From the NCBI GenBank assembly GCA_000432915.1, contig HF995250.1, positions 1 through 39,110 of the forward strand: a stretch of DNA of 39,110 nucleotides. The letters run 5' to 3'. This document shows positions 8,148 to 14,392 of this stretch, piece after piece; position 1 is the stretch's first letter; each line of letters starts with the position of its first letter. The stretch comes from Firmicutes bacterium CAG:194 (GTDB taxonomy: Bacteria > Bacillota > Clostridia > Lachnospirales > Lachnospiraceae). Both the position numbers and the translations under genes were made by a program. The notes under the pieces are model-generated. The model did no database searches, was not told the origin of the DNA, and was given only the letters and a program-made list of their open reading frames with translations.

Positions 8148-8921
8148 ATGAGTAAAACAAAAGAAAATGTAGTAGATAAAGCGGTCTATGCATTTAACAG
8201 AAAAGTATTCTGTGATGGCATGCGGGATGGATTTCCGATTGCCCTTGGCTATTTTGCGGTCTCCTTTTCACTTGGAATCGCAGCAAGAAAAGCCGGGCTG
8301 ACACCTTTGCAGGGCTTTTTTGCCAGCCTGTTTAACAATGCATCCGCAGGAGAATACGCAGCATTTACATTGATCGCAGCCCACGCGACTTATCTGGAGG
8401 TGGCGATCATCACGCTGATCGCAAATGCAAGATATTTATTGATGAGCTGTGCACTGGCGCAGAGATGTGCACCGGGCATGCCATTTTATCACAGACTGAT
8501 CGTAGGTTATGATGTAACGGATGAATTATTTGGTATTACGATCGCAAGACCCGGATATCTGAATCCATTCTATACCTATGGAGCGATCCTGCTGGCAGCA
8601 CCTGCCTGGGCACTCGGTACAGCATTTGGTATTATGGCGGGAAATGCATTGCCGCTTCGTATTGTCAGTGCGCTGAGTGTGGCACTGTATGGTATGTTCC
8701 TTGCGATCATCATTCCGCCTGCTAAAAAAGATAAGGTTGTAGGTGTGCTGGTTGTGATCAGTTTTGCGCTGAGCTTTGTGTGTGGTTACCTGCCGCTTAT
8801 TTCAAAGTTGTCGGACGGTACCAGAACGATCCTGTTGACAGTACTGATCGCAGGCGTAGCAGCAATCTTATTCCCGGTTAAGGATACACAAAAAGAGGAG
8901 GGACAGACAAGTGAGAAGTAA
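8148..8921 (+). CDS. azlC: AzlC family branched-chain amino acid exporter, large subunit
   Basis: A 257-residue membrane protein. AzlC with AzlD exports branched-chain amino acids or analogues such as azaleucine across the cytoplasmic membrane. The family motif region DGMRDGFPIALGYFAVSFSLGIAARKAGL lies at residues 23-51, followed by NNASAGEYAAF and a run of hydrophobic segments. I chose the ATG at 8148, with GAGG about 8 bases upstream, rather than an earlier in-frame ATG at 7989, because the extra 53 residues are not family-like and would start within a few bases of the -10 box. The last 11 bases overlap azlD, so the two subunits are translationally coupled. Substrate in this organism is inferred from the family. 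Confidence 0.9.
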   Translation: MSKTKENVVDKAVYAFNRKVFCDGMRDGFPIALGYFAVSFSLGIAARKAGLTPLQGFFASLFNNASAGEYAAFTLIAAHATYLEVAIITLIANARYLLMSCALAQRCAPGMPFYHRLIVGYDVTDELFGITIARPGYLNPFYTYGAILLAAPAWALGTAFGIMAGNALPLRIVSALSVALYGMFLAIIIPPAKKDKVVGVLVVISFALSFVCGYLPLISKLSDGTRTILLTVLIAGVAAILFPVKDTQKEEGQTSEK

Positions 8922-9213
8922 TGTGATCTATATTATTGTCATGGCACTGGTATCTTACACGATCCGTATCCTGCCTCTGACGCTGATCCGCAAACCGATC
9001 AAAAACCGGTTTATCCAGTCCTTTTTATATTATGTACCGTATGTCACACTTGCAGTCATGACATTCCCGGCTATCGTACATGCGACACAGAGTCCGATCT
9101 CCGGTCTGGCAGCACTGATCGCGGGCATGATCGCAGCATGGCTTGGTGCAGGACTTTTCCCGGTATCTGTTATTTGCTGCCTGCTCGTATTTGTGATAGA
9201 GCTGTTTGTATAA
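8911..9213 (+). CDS. azlD: AzlD family branched-chain amino acid exporter, small subunit
   Basis: A 100-residue protein with three to four membrane segments (residues 4-22, 38-57, 65-83, 84-99). The family signature is MALVSYTIRILPLTLIRKPIKNRF near the N-terminus, followed by FLYYVPYVTLAVMTFPAI. It is the small partner of AzlC and has the usual length. The start is GTG at 8911, preceded by GAGGAGGGA; this start lies inside the last codons of azlC, giving an 11-base overlap. A strong hairpin at 9261-9293 follows and closes the operon. Together the two proteins make the exporter; neither is expected to act alone. Confidence 0.9.
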   Translation: MRSNVIYIIVMALVSYTIRILPLTLIRKPIKNRFIQSFLYYVPYVTLAVMTFPAIVHATQSPISGLAALIAGMIAAWLGAGLFPVSVICCLLVFVIELFV

Positions 9214-9260
9214 GCTATAATAAAAATCATGTGGATTTTTTAGGATATGTATCTATTTTT

Positions 9261-9293
9261 CGCCACATAATTGCCAATGGCAGTTATGTGGCG
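9261..9293 (+). terminator. Terminator after azlCD
   Basis: Perfect 10-base arms CGCCACATAA (9261-9270) and TTATGTGGCG (9284-9293) continue into an inner stem TGCC/GGCA, followed by a moderately T-rich tail. It separates azlCD from the MATE gene. Confidence 0.8.
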
Positions 9294-9338
9294 TTTGTTG
9301 TGTAATAGGAAACCTTGTAATAAGGAAGGAGAACCAAA

Positions 9339-10673
9339 ATGAACCAGACTTTTATGAAAGAAAAACCGATCATCCCGCTTGTCATATCGATGTCACTTCC
9401 AATGGCAGCGTCGATGCTGGTCAATTCCCTTTATAATATTGTAGACAGCTATTTTGTGGCAAAGATCAGCGATAAGGCAATGACGGCACTTTCCCTTGTG
9501 TATCCGGTGCAGAACCTGATCACGGCGATCGCGGTCGGCTTTTCTGTCGGTGTGAGCGCAGCAATCGCTTTCTATCTGGGTGCGGGAAAGCAGGATAAGG
9601 CAGACCAGGCAGCATCAGATGCGATCTTGTACAATACTTTACACGGTATTCTGCTGGTGATCGGCTGTCTACTCTTTATGCCGGCATTTTTGCGTTTTTT
9701 TACAGAGGATGAGGCGGTGATCGCTTACGGACTTTCCTATTCGCGGATCGCATTTTCCTTTGCGGTTGTGATCACAGTGGGAATTGCCTATGAAAAGATT
9801 TTTCAGGCGGTTGGCAGGATGAAGGTATCGATGATCAGTATGATGGCAGGTTTTATTACAAATATTATTTTAGATCCCGTCCTGATCTTCGGACTGGGAC
9901 CGTTTCCGGAAATGGGAATGGAAGGTGCGGCGGTTGCAACAGGCATCGGACAGGTCATTACTCTGCTGGTGTATCTGGCGTTTTATTACGCCAGTCCAAT
10001 TCCGGTCAAAGTACAGTTAAAAAGCTGGAGACCGGATCGTGAAACGGCAAAACGGCTGTACGGTGTCGGAATCCCCGCAACGCTGAATATGGCACTTCCG
10101 TCACTTCTGATCTCTGCACTGAATACGATTCTTTCCGGTTTTTCAGAGGCTTACGTGCTGGTGCTTGGCGTCTATTACAAGCTGCAGACCTTCCTGTATC
10201 TGCCGGCAAACGGTATCATCCAGGGAATCCGTCCGCTGATCGGTTATAACTATGGCGCAGGGGAAGAAAAGCGGGTAAAACAGATTTACCGTTTTGCCCT
10301 TGCCCTGATCATGGGGATCATGGCAGTTGGTATGCTGCTCTGCCTGTGCATTCCGAAGCAGCTTATGGGTATTTTTATCACAAACGGGGAAACGCTGCGT
10401 CTGGGTATGACAGCACTCCGGCTGATCAGCCTTGGCTTTGTGGTGTCTTCCGTATCCGTGACATTTTCCGGTGTTCTGGAAGGACTGGGAAAAGGGATTC
10501 CATCCTTCTTTATTTCGCTGTCAAGATATGTGGTAGTCATTATCCCTGCTGCATGGCTCCTCAGTAGGAGTCTGGGGGCGGACGGTGTCTTCCTCGCTTT
10601 TGGCATTGCGGAGCTTGTAACTGCCGGACTTGCGATAGGCATTTTCCAGTACAATAAGGCTCGCACTTTCTGA
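9339..10673 (+). CDS. MATE family efflux transporter
   Basis: A 444-residue, 12-segment multidrug/toxin extrusion protein, exporting organic cations or other small molecules in exchange for Na+ or H+. The N-terminal MSLPMAASMLVNSLYNIVDSYFVAKI and YPVQNLITAIAVGFSVGVSAAIAFYLGAGK are classic MATE motifs, repeated in the second half as LPSLLISALNTIL and QGIRPLIGYNYGAGEEKRVKQ. Length is normal. The ribosome binding site AAGGAAGGAG precedes the ATG. Its last 153 bases are antisense to the convergent AraC regulator gene, an unusually long overlap. Substrate cannot be deduced. Regulation is not visible beyond the likely promoter between 9294 and 9338. Confidence 0.93.
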   Translation: MNQTFMKEKPIIPLVISMSLPMAASMLVNSLYNIVDSYFVAKISDKAMTALSLVYPVQNLITAIAVGFSVGVSAAIAFYLGAGKQDKADQAASDAILYNTLHGILLVIGCLLFMPAFLRFFTEDEAVIAYGLSYSRIAFSFAVVITVGIAYEKIFQAVGRMKVSMISMMAGFITNIILDPVLIFGLGPFPEMGMEGAAVATGIGQVITLLVYLAFYYASPIPVKVQLKSWRPDRETAKRLYGVGIPATLNMALPSLLISALNTILSGFSEAYVLVLGVYYKLQTFLYLPANGIIQGIRPLIGYNYGAGEEKRVKQIYRFALALIMGIMAVGMLLCLCIPKQLMGIFITNGETLRLGMTALRLISLGFVVSSVSVTFSGVLEGLGKGIPSFFISLSRYVVVIIPAAWLLSRSLGADGVFLAFGIAELVTAGLAIGIFQYNKARTF

Positions 10674-11588
10674 CAGAAATTCCTGTGTAGTCAGCATGGA
10701 CTTTTGCTGCTGTGGCAGCTTTTCATGACGGAACTGCTGTCTGTATTCCTTCGGGGAAAGCTGATATTGCTGGCGGAAGCCTTTGTTAAAATACTTGGGG
10801 TCAGAAAAACCGCAGCTGATACAGATATCAAGCAGGGAAAGATCGGTCAGGAGCAAAAGCCGTCTGGCATTTTCACAGCGTATTTTGAGCAGATACGTCT
10901 GGAAGGGCATTCCGAATGTTTCCTTGAACAGATGGGAAAGGTAGTACAGGGAAAGATTTTCACGTGCTGCAATATCGGAAAGCAGCAGCTTTTCTCCTGC
11001 ATGCTGTTCAATATACTGGGAGATGCTTCTGGTGCGTCTGGCATTTTCATGGAGCAGCTGTGATTCCTGATGGGAAAAAAAATGGTGCGGCAAAAGCTGC
11101 AGCAGGGAGAAAAAGCAGGCGTTGACCAGACTGGCGCAGCGGAGCGTAAAGCAGGCATCTTTTTGAAAATAAGCAAGGGCAAGTGCTGTCATGTCGGAAA
11201 AAAGTGTCCGGTACTGCATATCAGCACTGGCAGACAGAACACAGGATATAAATTCCAGATGATCGATCTCGGGATAATACGGAGCAAAAAAGGCGGATGA
11301 GACCTGCAGGGAAAGAAGCAGCGCAGGCTTGTCCGCTTTTATTTCGTGGCTCTGGAACGGATTGATCAGCCAGAAGTCGCCGGGCTGCAGCAAAAGTGTC
11401 TGCCCGGGCAGCAGGATGGAGATGTTACCGTCCAGCACCAGTCCGAGCTCAAAGTCTTTATGAATGTGTGGTGCGCGGTAGAGCAGATTCACCACAAATA
11501 CTTTAAAATTGGTTTCCGCATGGGAAATGATCTCGTATTCTCTTTTCATCATGTCTATTATGATAGCATAAGACAGCAAATTAGTCAT
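10521..11588 (-). CDS. AraC family transcriptional regulator with an extended C-terminus
   Basis: A 355-residue regulator. Residues 20-110 form a cupin-like sugar-sensing domain with the HIHKDFELGLVLDG and LQPGDFWLINPFQSH motifs. Residues 188-286 are the double helix-turn-helix domain, ending in the standard GFSDPKYFNKGFRQQYQLSPKEYRQQF. The final 69 residues are Ser, Glu and Lys rich, do not look like the family, and from about residue 306 are antisense to the MATE gene, so the original stop was probably lost. I chose the start at 11588 because AAGGA lies six bases upstream; a later Met pair at residues 13-14 has no such site. It is divergent from the isomerase remnant, kinase and aldolase genes and is presumably their sugar-responsive regulator. 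Confidence 0.88.
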   Translation of the reverse strand: MTNLLSYAIIIDMMKREYEIISHAETNFKVFVVNLLYRAPHIHKDFELGLVLDGNISILLPGQTLLLQPGDFWLINPFQSHEIKADKPALLLSLQVSSAFFAPYYPEIDHLEFISCVLSASADMQYRTLFSDMTALALAYFQKDACFTLRCASLVNACFFSLLQLLPHHFFSHQESQLLHENARRTRSISQYIEQHAGEKLLLSDIAARENLSLYYLSHLFKETFGMPFQTYLLKIRCENARRLLLLTDLSLLDICISCGFSDPKYFNKGFRQQYQLSPKEYRQQFRHEKLPQQQKSMLTTQEFLSESASLIVLENAYRKSGSYKLRNAKSEEDTVRPQTPTEEPCSRDNDYHIS

Positions 11589-11722
11589 GTTTTTTCCTTA
11601 AACTTGTAACAGTCAAAAGCTGTGATCCATAGTAGGATAAATACATCAAAAACAACTCCGGTGATGCCTGGAGGCGATAGAATGCACCGCGTGCAGTAGT
11701 ACAGGAAAAGGAGGAATACAAT
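11589..11722. promoter_or_regulatory. Divergent control region of the sugar catabolic locus
   Basis: The 134-base gap between the AraC gene and the isomerase remnant should hold AraC sites and promoters. A short dyad ACAG (N7) CTGT lies near 11608-11622. No near-consensus promoter stands out, as is common for activator-dependent promoters. The AAAGGAGG site before the remnant's ATG is intact. Confidence 0.35.
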
Positions 11723-12038
11723 ATGTCACGGTTTAAATTTTCAGTAGGACCATGGAACGTACATCCGGGAGCAGATTCTTACGGACCGGCAACAAGAGCA
11801 GACATCCTGGCAGGACTGGATCCGGCAAATGAGATCGGTTTTGCACTTGCAATGGGCAAGCTTTAATCAGGTAAAGGTACTGAAGGAAAACGGCTATGGA
11901 AGCCATGGTGAATATGTCGGACTGGATGTAAAAGCAATGCGTACCACGAAGGACGAAGACAGCTATAAGCATCTGGAAAACAGAAATTTTGAAGCACTTA
12001 AAATGTATGTGATGAATTTACTGATGGGGATTGAATAA
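11723..12038 (+). pseudogene. Xylose isomerase-like TIM-barrel gene with the middle deleted
   Basis: Three pieces of one TIM-barrel sugar isomerase are joined. Codons from 11723 give an N-terminus with FSVGPWNVHPGADSYGPATR, matching the start of actinobacterial-type xylose isomerases. They run in frame into LAGLDPANEIGFALAMGKL, normally found about 230 residues later, and reach a stop at 11864-11866. In the next frame NQVKVLKENGYGSHGEYV and DVKAMRTTKDEDSYKHLEN resume the C-terminal part to 12038. Some 200 or more residues are missing, including most metal ligands, so no activity is possible. The ribosome binding site AAAGGAGG is still good. The gene sits between an AraC regulator and kinase and aldolase genes, so it was the first enzyme of that pathway. 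Confidence 0.85.
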
Positions 12039-12040
12039 GT

Positions 12041-13180
12041 ATGGAAAAAAAGAAGGTAATCGCGGCGGGACATATCTGCCTTGATATCACACCGATGTTT
12101 CCGGACAGAAAAGTACAGCATCCGGGGGAGCTCCTGTCCCCCGGAAAGCTTCTGGAGGTTGGCGCGGCTGATGTACATACAGGTGGCAGTGTTGCCAACA
12201 CGGGTCTTGCCATGAAGAAGCTTGGTGCTGATGTATCTTTGATGGGAAAAGTCGGAAAAGATGCTTTTGGCAATATGATCCTGGATATTTTGAAAAAACA
12301 TGATGCGGATACGGATATGCTGATCGAAGAGGGGGAAGAGACCTCTTATTCTGTCGTGCTTGCAATTCCGGGGATTGACCGTATCTTTTTGCATAATGCG
12401 GGGGCTAACCGTCATTTTAAGGCGGCGGATATTCCGCAGGAAAAGTTGGAAGAAGCTGCACTGTTCCACTTTGGTTACCCACCGCTAATGCCGGAAATGT
12501 ATGCAGATAATGGTGCAGAGCTCGTCTCACTGATGAAACGTGCGAAAGCCGCAGGCGTGGCAACTTCGCTGGATATGGCTGCGGTAGATGAAAATGCACC
12601 GGCGGGACAGGCAGACTGGAAAGAAATCCTGAAAAATGTGCTGCCGTTTGTTGATTTTTTTGTTCCAAGTGTGGAAGAACTTTGCTTTATGCTGGATCGT
12701 GAGCGGTTTCACGAATGGCAGAAGCGGGCGGACGGACGGGATATTACGGAAATTCTGGATGTGGAAAAAGACATCCGTCCTTTGGCAGAGCAGTGTATGG
12801 AGTTTGGTGCAAAGGTACTGCTGATCAAATGCGGTGTTCCGGGCATGTATCTGCGTACGGCAGACAAAAATTCGCTGGAGAAAACCGGCAGTAAAGCAGA
12901 ACTTTCCGCTGATGTGTGGTCAGAGAAAGAGATTTTTGAGAAAAGCTATATACCGGACAGAGTACGTTCCGGGACAGGAGCAGGAGATTCGAGCATTGCA
13001 GCATTTCTGACTGCCATGCTGGAAGGCTGTGAGCCGGAGGAAGCACTCCATCTGGCAGCGGCGACCGGTGCCTGCTGTGTGACGGAATATGATGCACTGG
13101 GCGGATTGAAACCGTTTGACGAGCTGCGGGCGAAGATCGCCGCAGGTTGGGCAAAATGTCATGCATCGTTAGATGCATGA
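12041..13180 (+). CDS. PfkB family sugar kinase
   Basis: A 379-residue cytoplasmic kinase of the ribokinase/PfkB family, transferring phosphate from ATP to a sugar or ketose. The N-terminal GHICLDITP and the glycine motif HTGGSVANTG at residues 47-56 define signature 1. The ATP/anion-hole motif GTGAGD is at 311-316, with D316 the expected catalytic base. Length is longer than most PfkB kinases (300-340) through insertions near 225-250 and 285-300. It begins two bases after the isomerase remnant and precedes a class II aldolase, suggesting isomerase, kinase, aldolase order. The final residues CHASLDA and the stop come from a palindromic repeat (13153-13181), so the natural C-terminus may have been replaced. 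Substrate unknown. Confidence 0.9.
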   Translation: MEKKKVIAAGHICLDITPMFPDRKVQHPGELLSPGKLLEVGAADVHTGGSVANTGLAMKKLGADVSLMGKVGKDAFGNMILDILKKHDADTDMLIEEGEETSYSVVLAIPGIDRIFLHNAGANRHFKAADIPQEKLEEAALFHFGYPPLMPEMYADNGAELVSLMKRAKAAGVATSLDMAAVDENAPAGQADWKEILKNVLPFVDFFVPSVEELCFMLDRERFHEWQKRADGRDITEILDVEKDIRPLAEQCMEFGAKVLLIKCGVPGMYLRTADKNSLEKTGSKAELSADVWSEKEIFEKSYIPDRVRSGTGAGDSSIAAFLTAMLEGCEPEEALHLAAATGACCVTEYDALGGLKPFDELRAKIAAGWAKCHASLDA

Positions 13181-13256
13181 TGTAGCCCCTCGCATCGCGC
13201 AGCGATTAATCATGCGAGGGGTTCCCCAAAATGTCATGCATCGCCAGATGCATGAT
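13153..13256. repeat. Palindromic repeat cluster (REP/BIME-like)
   Basis: Two 29-base copies at 13153-13181 and 13228-13256 differ at two bases. Each holds a palindrome with arms TCATGCAT and ATGCATGA. Between them is a hairpin with perfect 10-base arms CCCCTCGCAT (13186-13195) and ATGCGAGGGG (13212-13221) and a smaller inner stem. The first copy overlaps the end of the kinase gene and provides its TGA stop; the second ends just upstream of the aldolase ribosome binding site. The cluster may stabilise or attenuate the kinase-aldolase mRNA. Confidence 0.85.
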
Positions 13257-13279
13257 AAATATGAAATGGAGGAGAAAAG

Positions 13280-14125
13280 ATGTTAGTCAATATGAATGAT
13301 GTCCTGCTGCCTGCAAAGAAAGGCGGCTACGGCGTTGGATTTTTTAATGCGGTCAATGTGGAGATGGCAAGAGCTATCATTGAAACAGCAGAAGAACTGA
13401 GAGCTCCGGTCATGGCCGGAACGGCAGAAATCCTGCTGCCTGCAATGGAACTGGCAAGGGTAGCGGAATATTTGATCCCAATGGCAGAAAAGGCAAGTGT
13501 GCCTGTTTGTGTGCATTACGATCACGGTCTGACCTTTGAAAAATGTATGCAGGCACTGGAACTTGGTTTCACTTCTATTATGTATGACTGCTCTACCGCT
13601 TCCTACGAGGAGAATATTGAAAAGGTGGCTGAAATGGTAAAGATCTGTCATGCAATGGGCAGAACGGTGGAAGGCGAGCTGGGACATGTCGGCGATAATG
13701 CCGGCGCAGGTAAGTTGGAAAATCCGAGTGACTATTTTACAGATCCGGAAACAGCTGCGGATTTTGTGAAACGGACAGGCGTGGATTCTCTTGCGGTAGC
13801 AGTCGGTAATGCGCATGGCGATTATGCATTCCCGCCAAAGCTGGATTTTGAGCGCATTCGTGTGATTGCGGAAAAGACCGGCATTCCGCTTGTATTGCAT
13901 GGCGGCAGCGGACTTTCCGATACAGACTTTAAGACGGCTGTCAAGGAAGGTGTTGCCAAGGTCAATATCTTCACGGATATTGATAAAGCCGGAAAACGCG
14001 GTATTGAAGCAGGACTGGCAGCAGGAGAGAAGTCTATGATGGGACTCATTCCGTATGAGATCGATGCCATGAAAGAAGTTGTCCGTGACAAGATTTTATT
14101 ATTCGGTTCGAATGGAAAAGCCTGA
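13280..14125 (+). CDS. Class II (zinc) fructose/tagatose-bisphosphate-type aldolase
   Basis: A 281-residue class II aldolase that cleaves a ketose phosphate or bisphosphate to dihydroxyacetone phosphate and an aldehyde. The zinc ligands and catalytic residues are visible: YDHG with D81 and H82, EGELGHVG with E133, GNAHGDYAFPPKLDF with H179, and LHGGSGL with H207; NIFTDID near the end binds the phosphate. Length is typical of the GatY/KbaY/FbaA group. The start has GGAGG upstream. It follows the PfkB kinase in the same operon, so it most likely cleaves the product of that kinase. Whether the true substrate is fructose 1,6-bisphosphate, tagatose 1,6-bisphosphate or another ketose phosphate cannot be told here. 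Confidence 0.92.
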   Translation: MLVNMNDVLLPAKKGGYGVGFFNAVNVEMARAIIETAEELRAPVMAGTAEILLPAMELARVAEYLIPMAEKASVPVCVHYDHGLTFEKCMQALELGFTSIMYDCSTASYEENIEKVAEMVKICHAMGRTVEGELGHVGDNAGAGKLENPSDYFTDPETAADFVKRTGVDSLAVAVGNAHGDYAFPPKLDFERIRVIAEKTGIPLVLHGGSGLSDTDFKTAVKEGVAKVNIFTDIDKAGKRGIEAGLAAGEKSMMGLIPYEIDAMKEVVRDKILLFGSNGKA

Positions 14126-14170
14126 AAATGCATAAAATACTGGAAACGGAGCATAAACGGGAACAGTATG

Positions 14171-14199
14171 TTGCAATTTTTTGTGCAATATGATACAAT
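14171..14199 (+). promoter_or_regulatory. Putative sigma-A promoter upstream of the OPT gene
   Basis: TTGCAA at 14171-14176 and TACAAT at 14194-14199 are separated by exactly 17 bases. The predicted start site, near 14206, lies immediately before the hairpin at 14210-14240, so the transcript would begin with that stem-loop. Confidence 0.5.
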
Positions 14200-14209
14200 C
14201 ATAAAAGTT

Positions 14210-14240
14210 AGCGTTGGCTACTCGTTAGCCAACGCTTTTT
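14210..14240 (+). terminator. Hairpin with T-run after the aldolase gene
   Basis: Perfect 11-base arms AGCGTTGGCTA (14210-14220) and TAGCCAACGCT (14226-14236) around a 5-base loop are followed by four more T. It is the likely terminator of the kinase-aldolase operon, and it may also be the 5' stem of the next transcript. Confidence 0.82.
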
Positions 14241-14245
14241 GTAGT

Positions 14246-14376
14246 GAGGAACAAAATCAAGCACAAGCGAAGCTTGTATTTGATTTTGCCCGAACGTACA
14301 ACGAAAAAATCGCAGAGTGCGAAGCACGACTGCCGGCGAGACCGGCAGGATTTTTGAGTTGAGAGGAACAAAATCA
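14246..14376. repeat. Small palindromic element flanked by 14-bp direct repeats
   Basis: The 14-mer GAGGAACAAAATCA occurs at 14246-14259 and 14363-14376. Between them are nested stems: CAAAATCAA (14252-14260) with TTGATTTTG (14280-14288) enclosing ACAAGC-GAA-GCTTGT, then AAAAATC (14305-14311) with GATTTTT (14349-14355) enclosing GTGC-GAA-GCAC and CTGCCGG-CGAGA-CCGGCAG. The right direct repeat abuts the Shine-Dalgarno of the OPT gene. No transposase is present, so this is a miniature or REP-like element. Confidence 0.75.
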
Positions 14377-14392
14377 GGAGGAAAAATGACTA

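Noticed and set aside
12041..13180. Fructokinase or 2-keto-3-deoxygluconate kinase as a specific name for the PfkB protein
   Set aside because: Only general PfkB motifs are visible; the substrate cannot be settled from the sequence.
14168..14362. A 64-codon frame between the aldolase and OPT genes
   Set aside because: It runs through a terminator and palindromic element; its residues only reflect these repeats.
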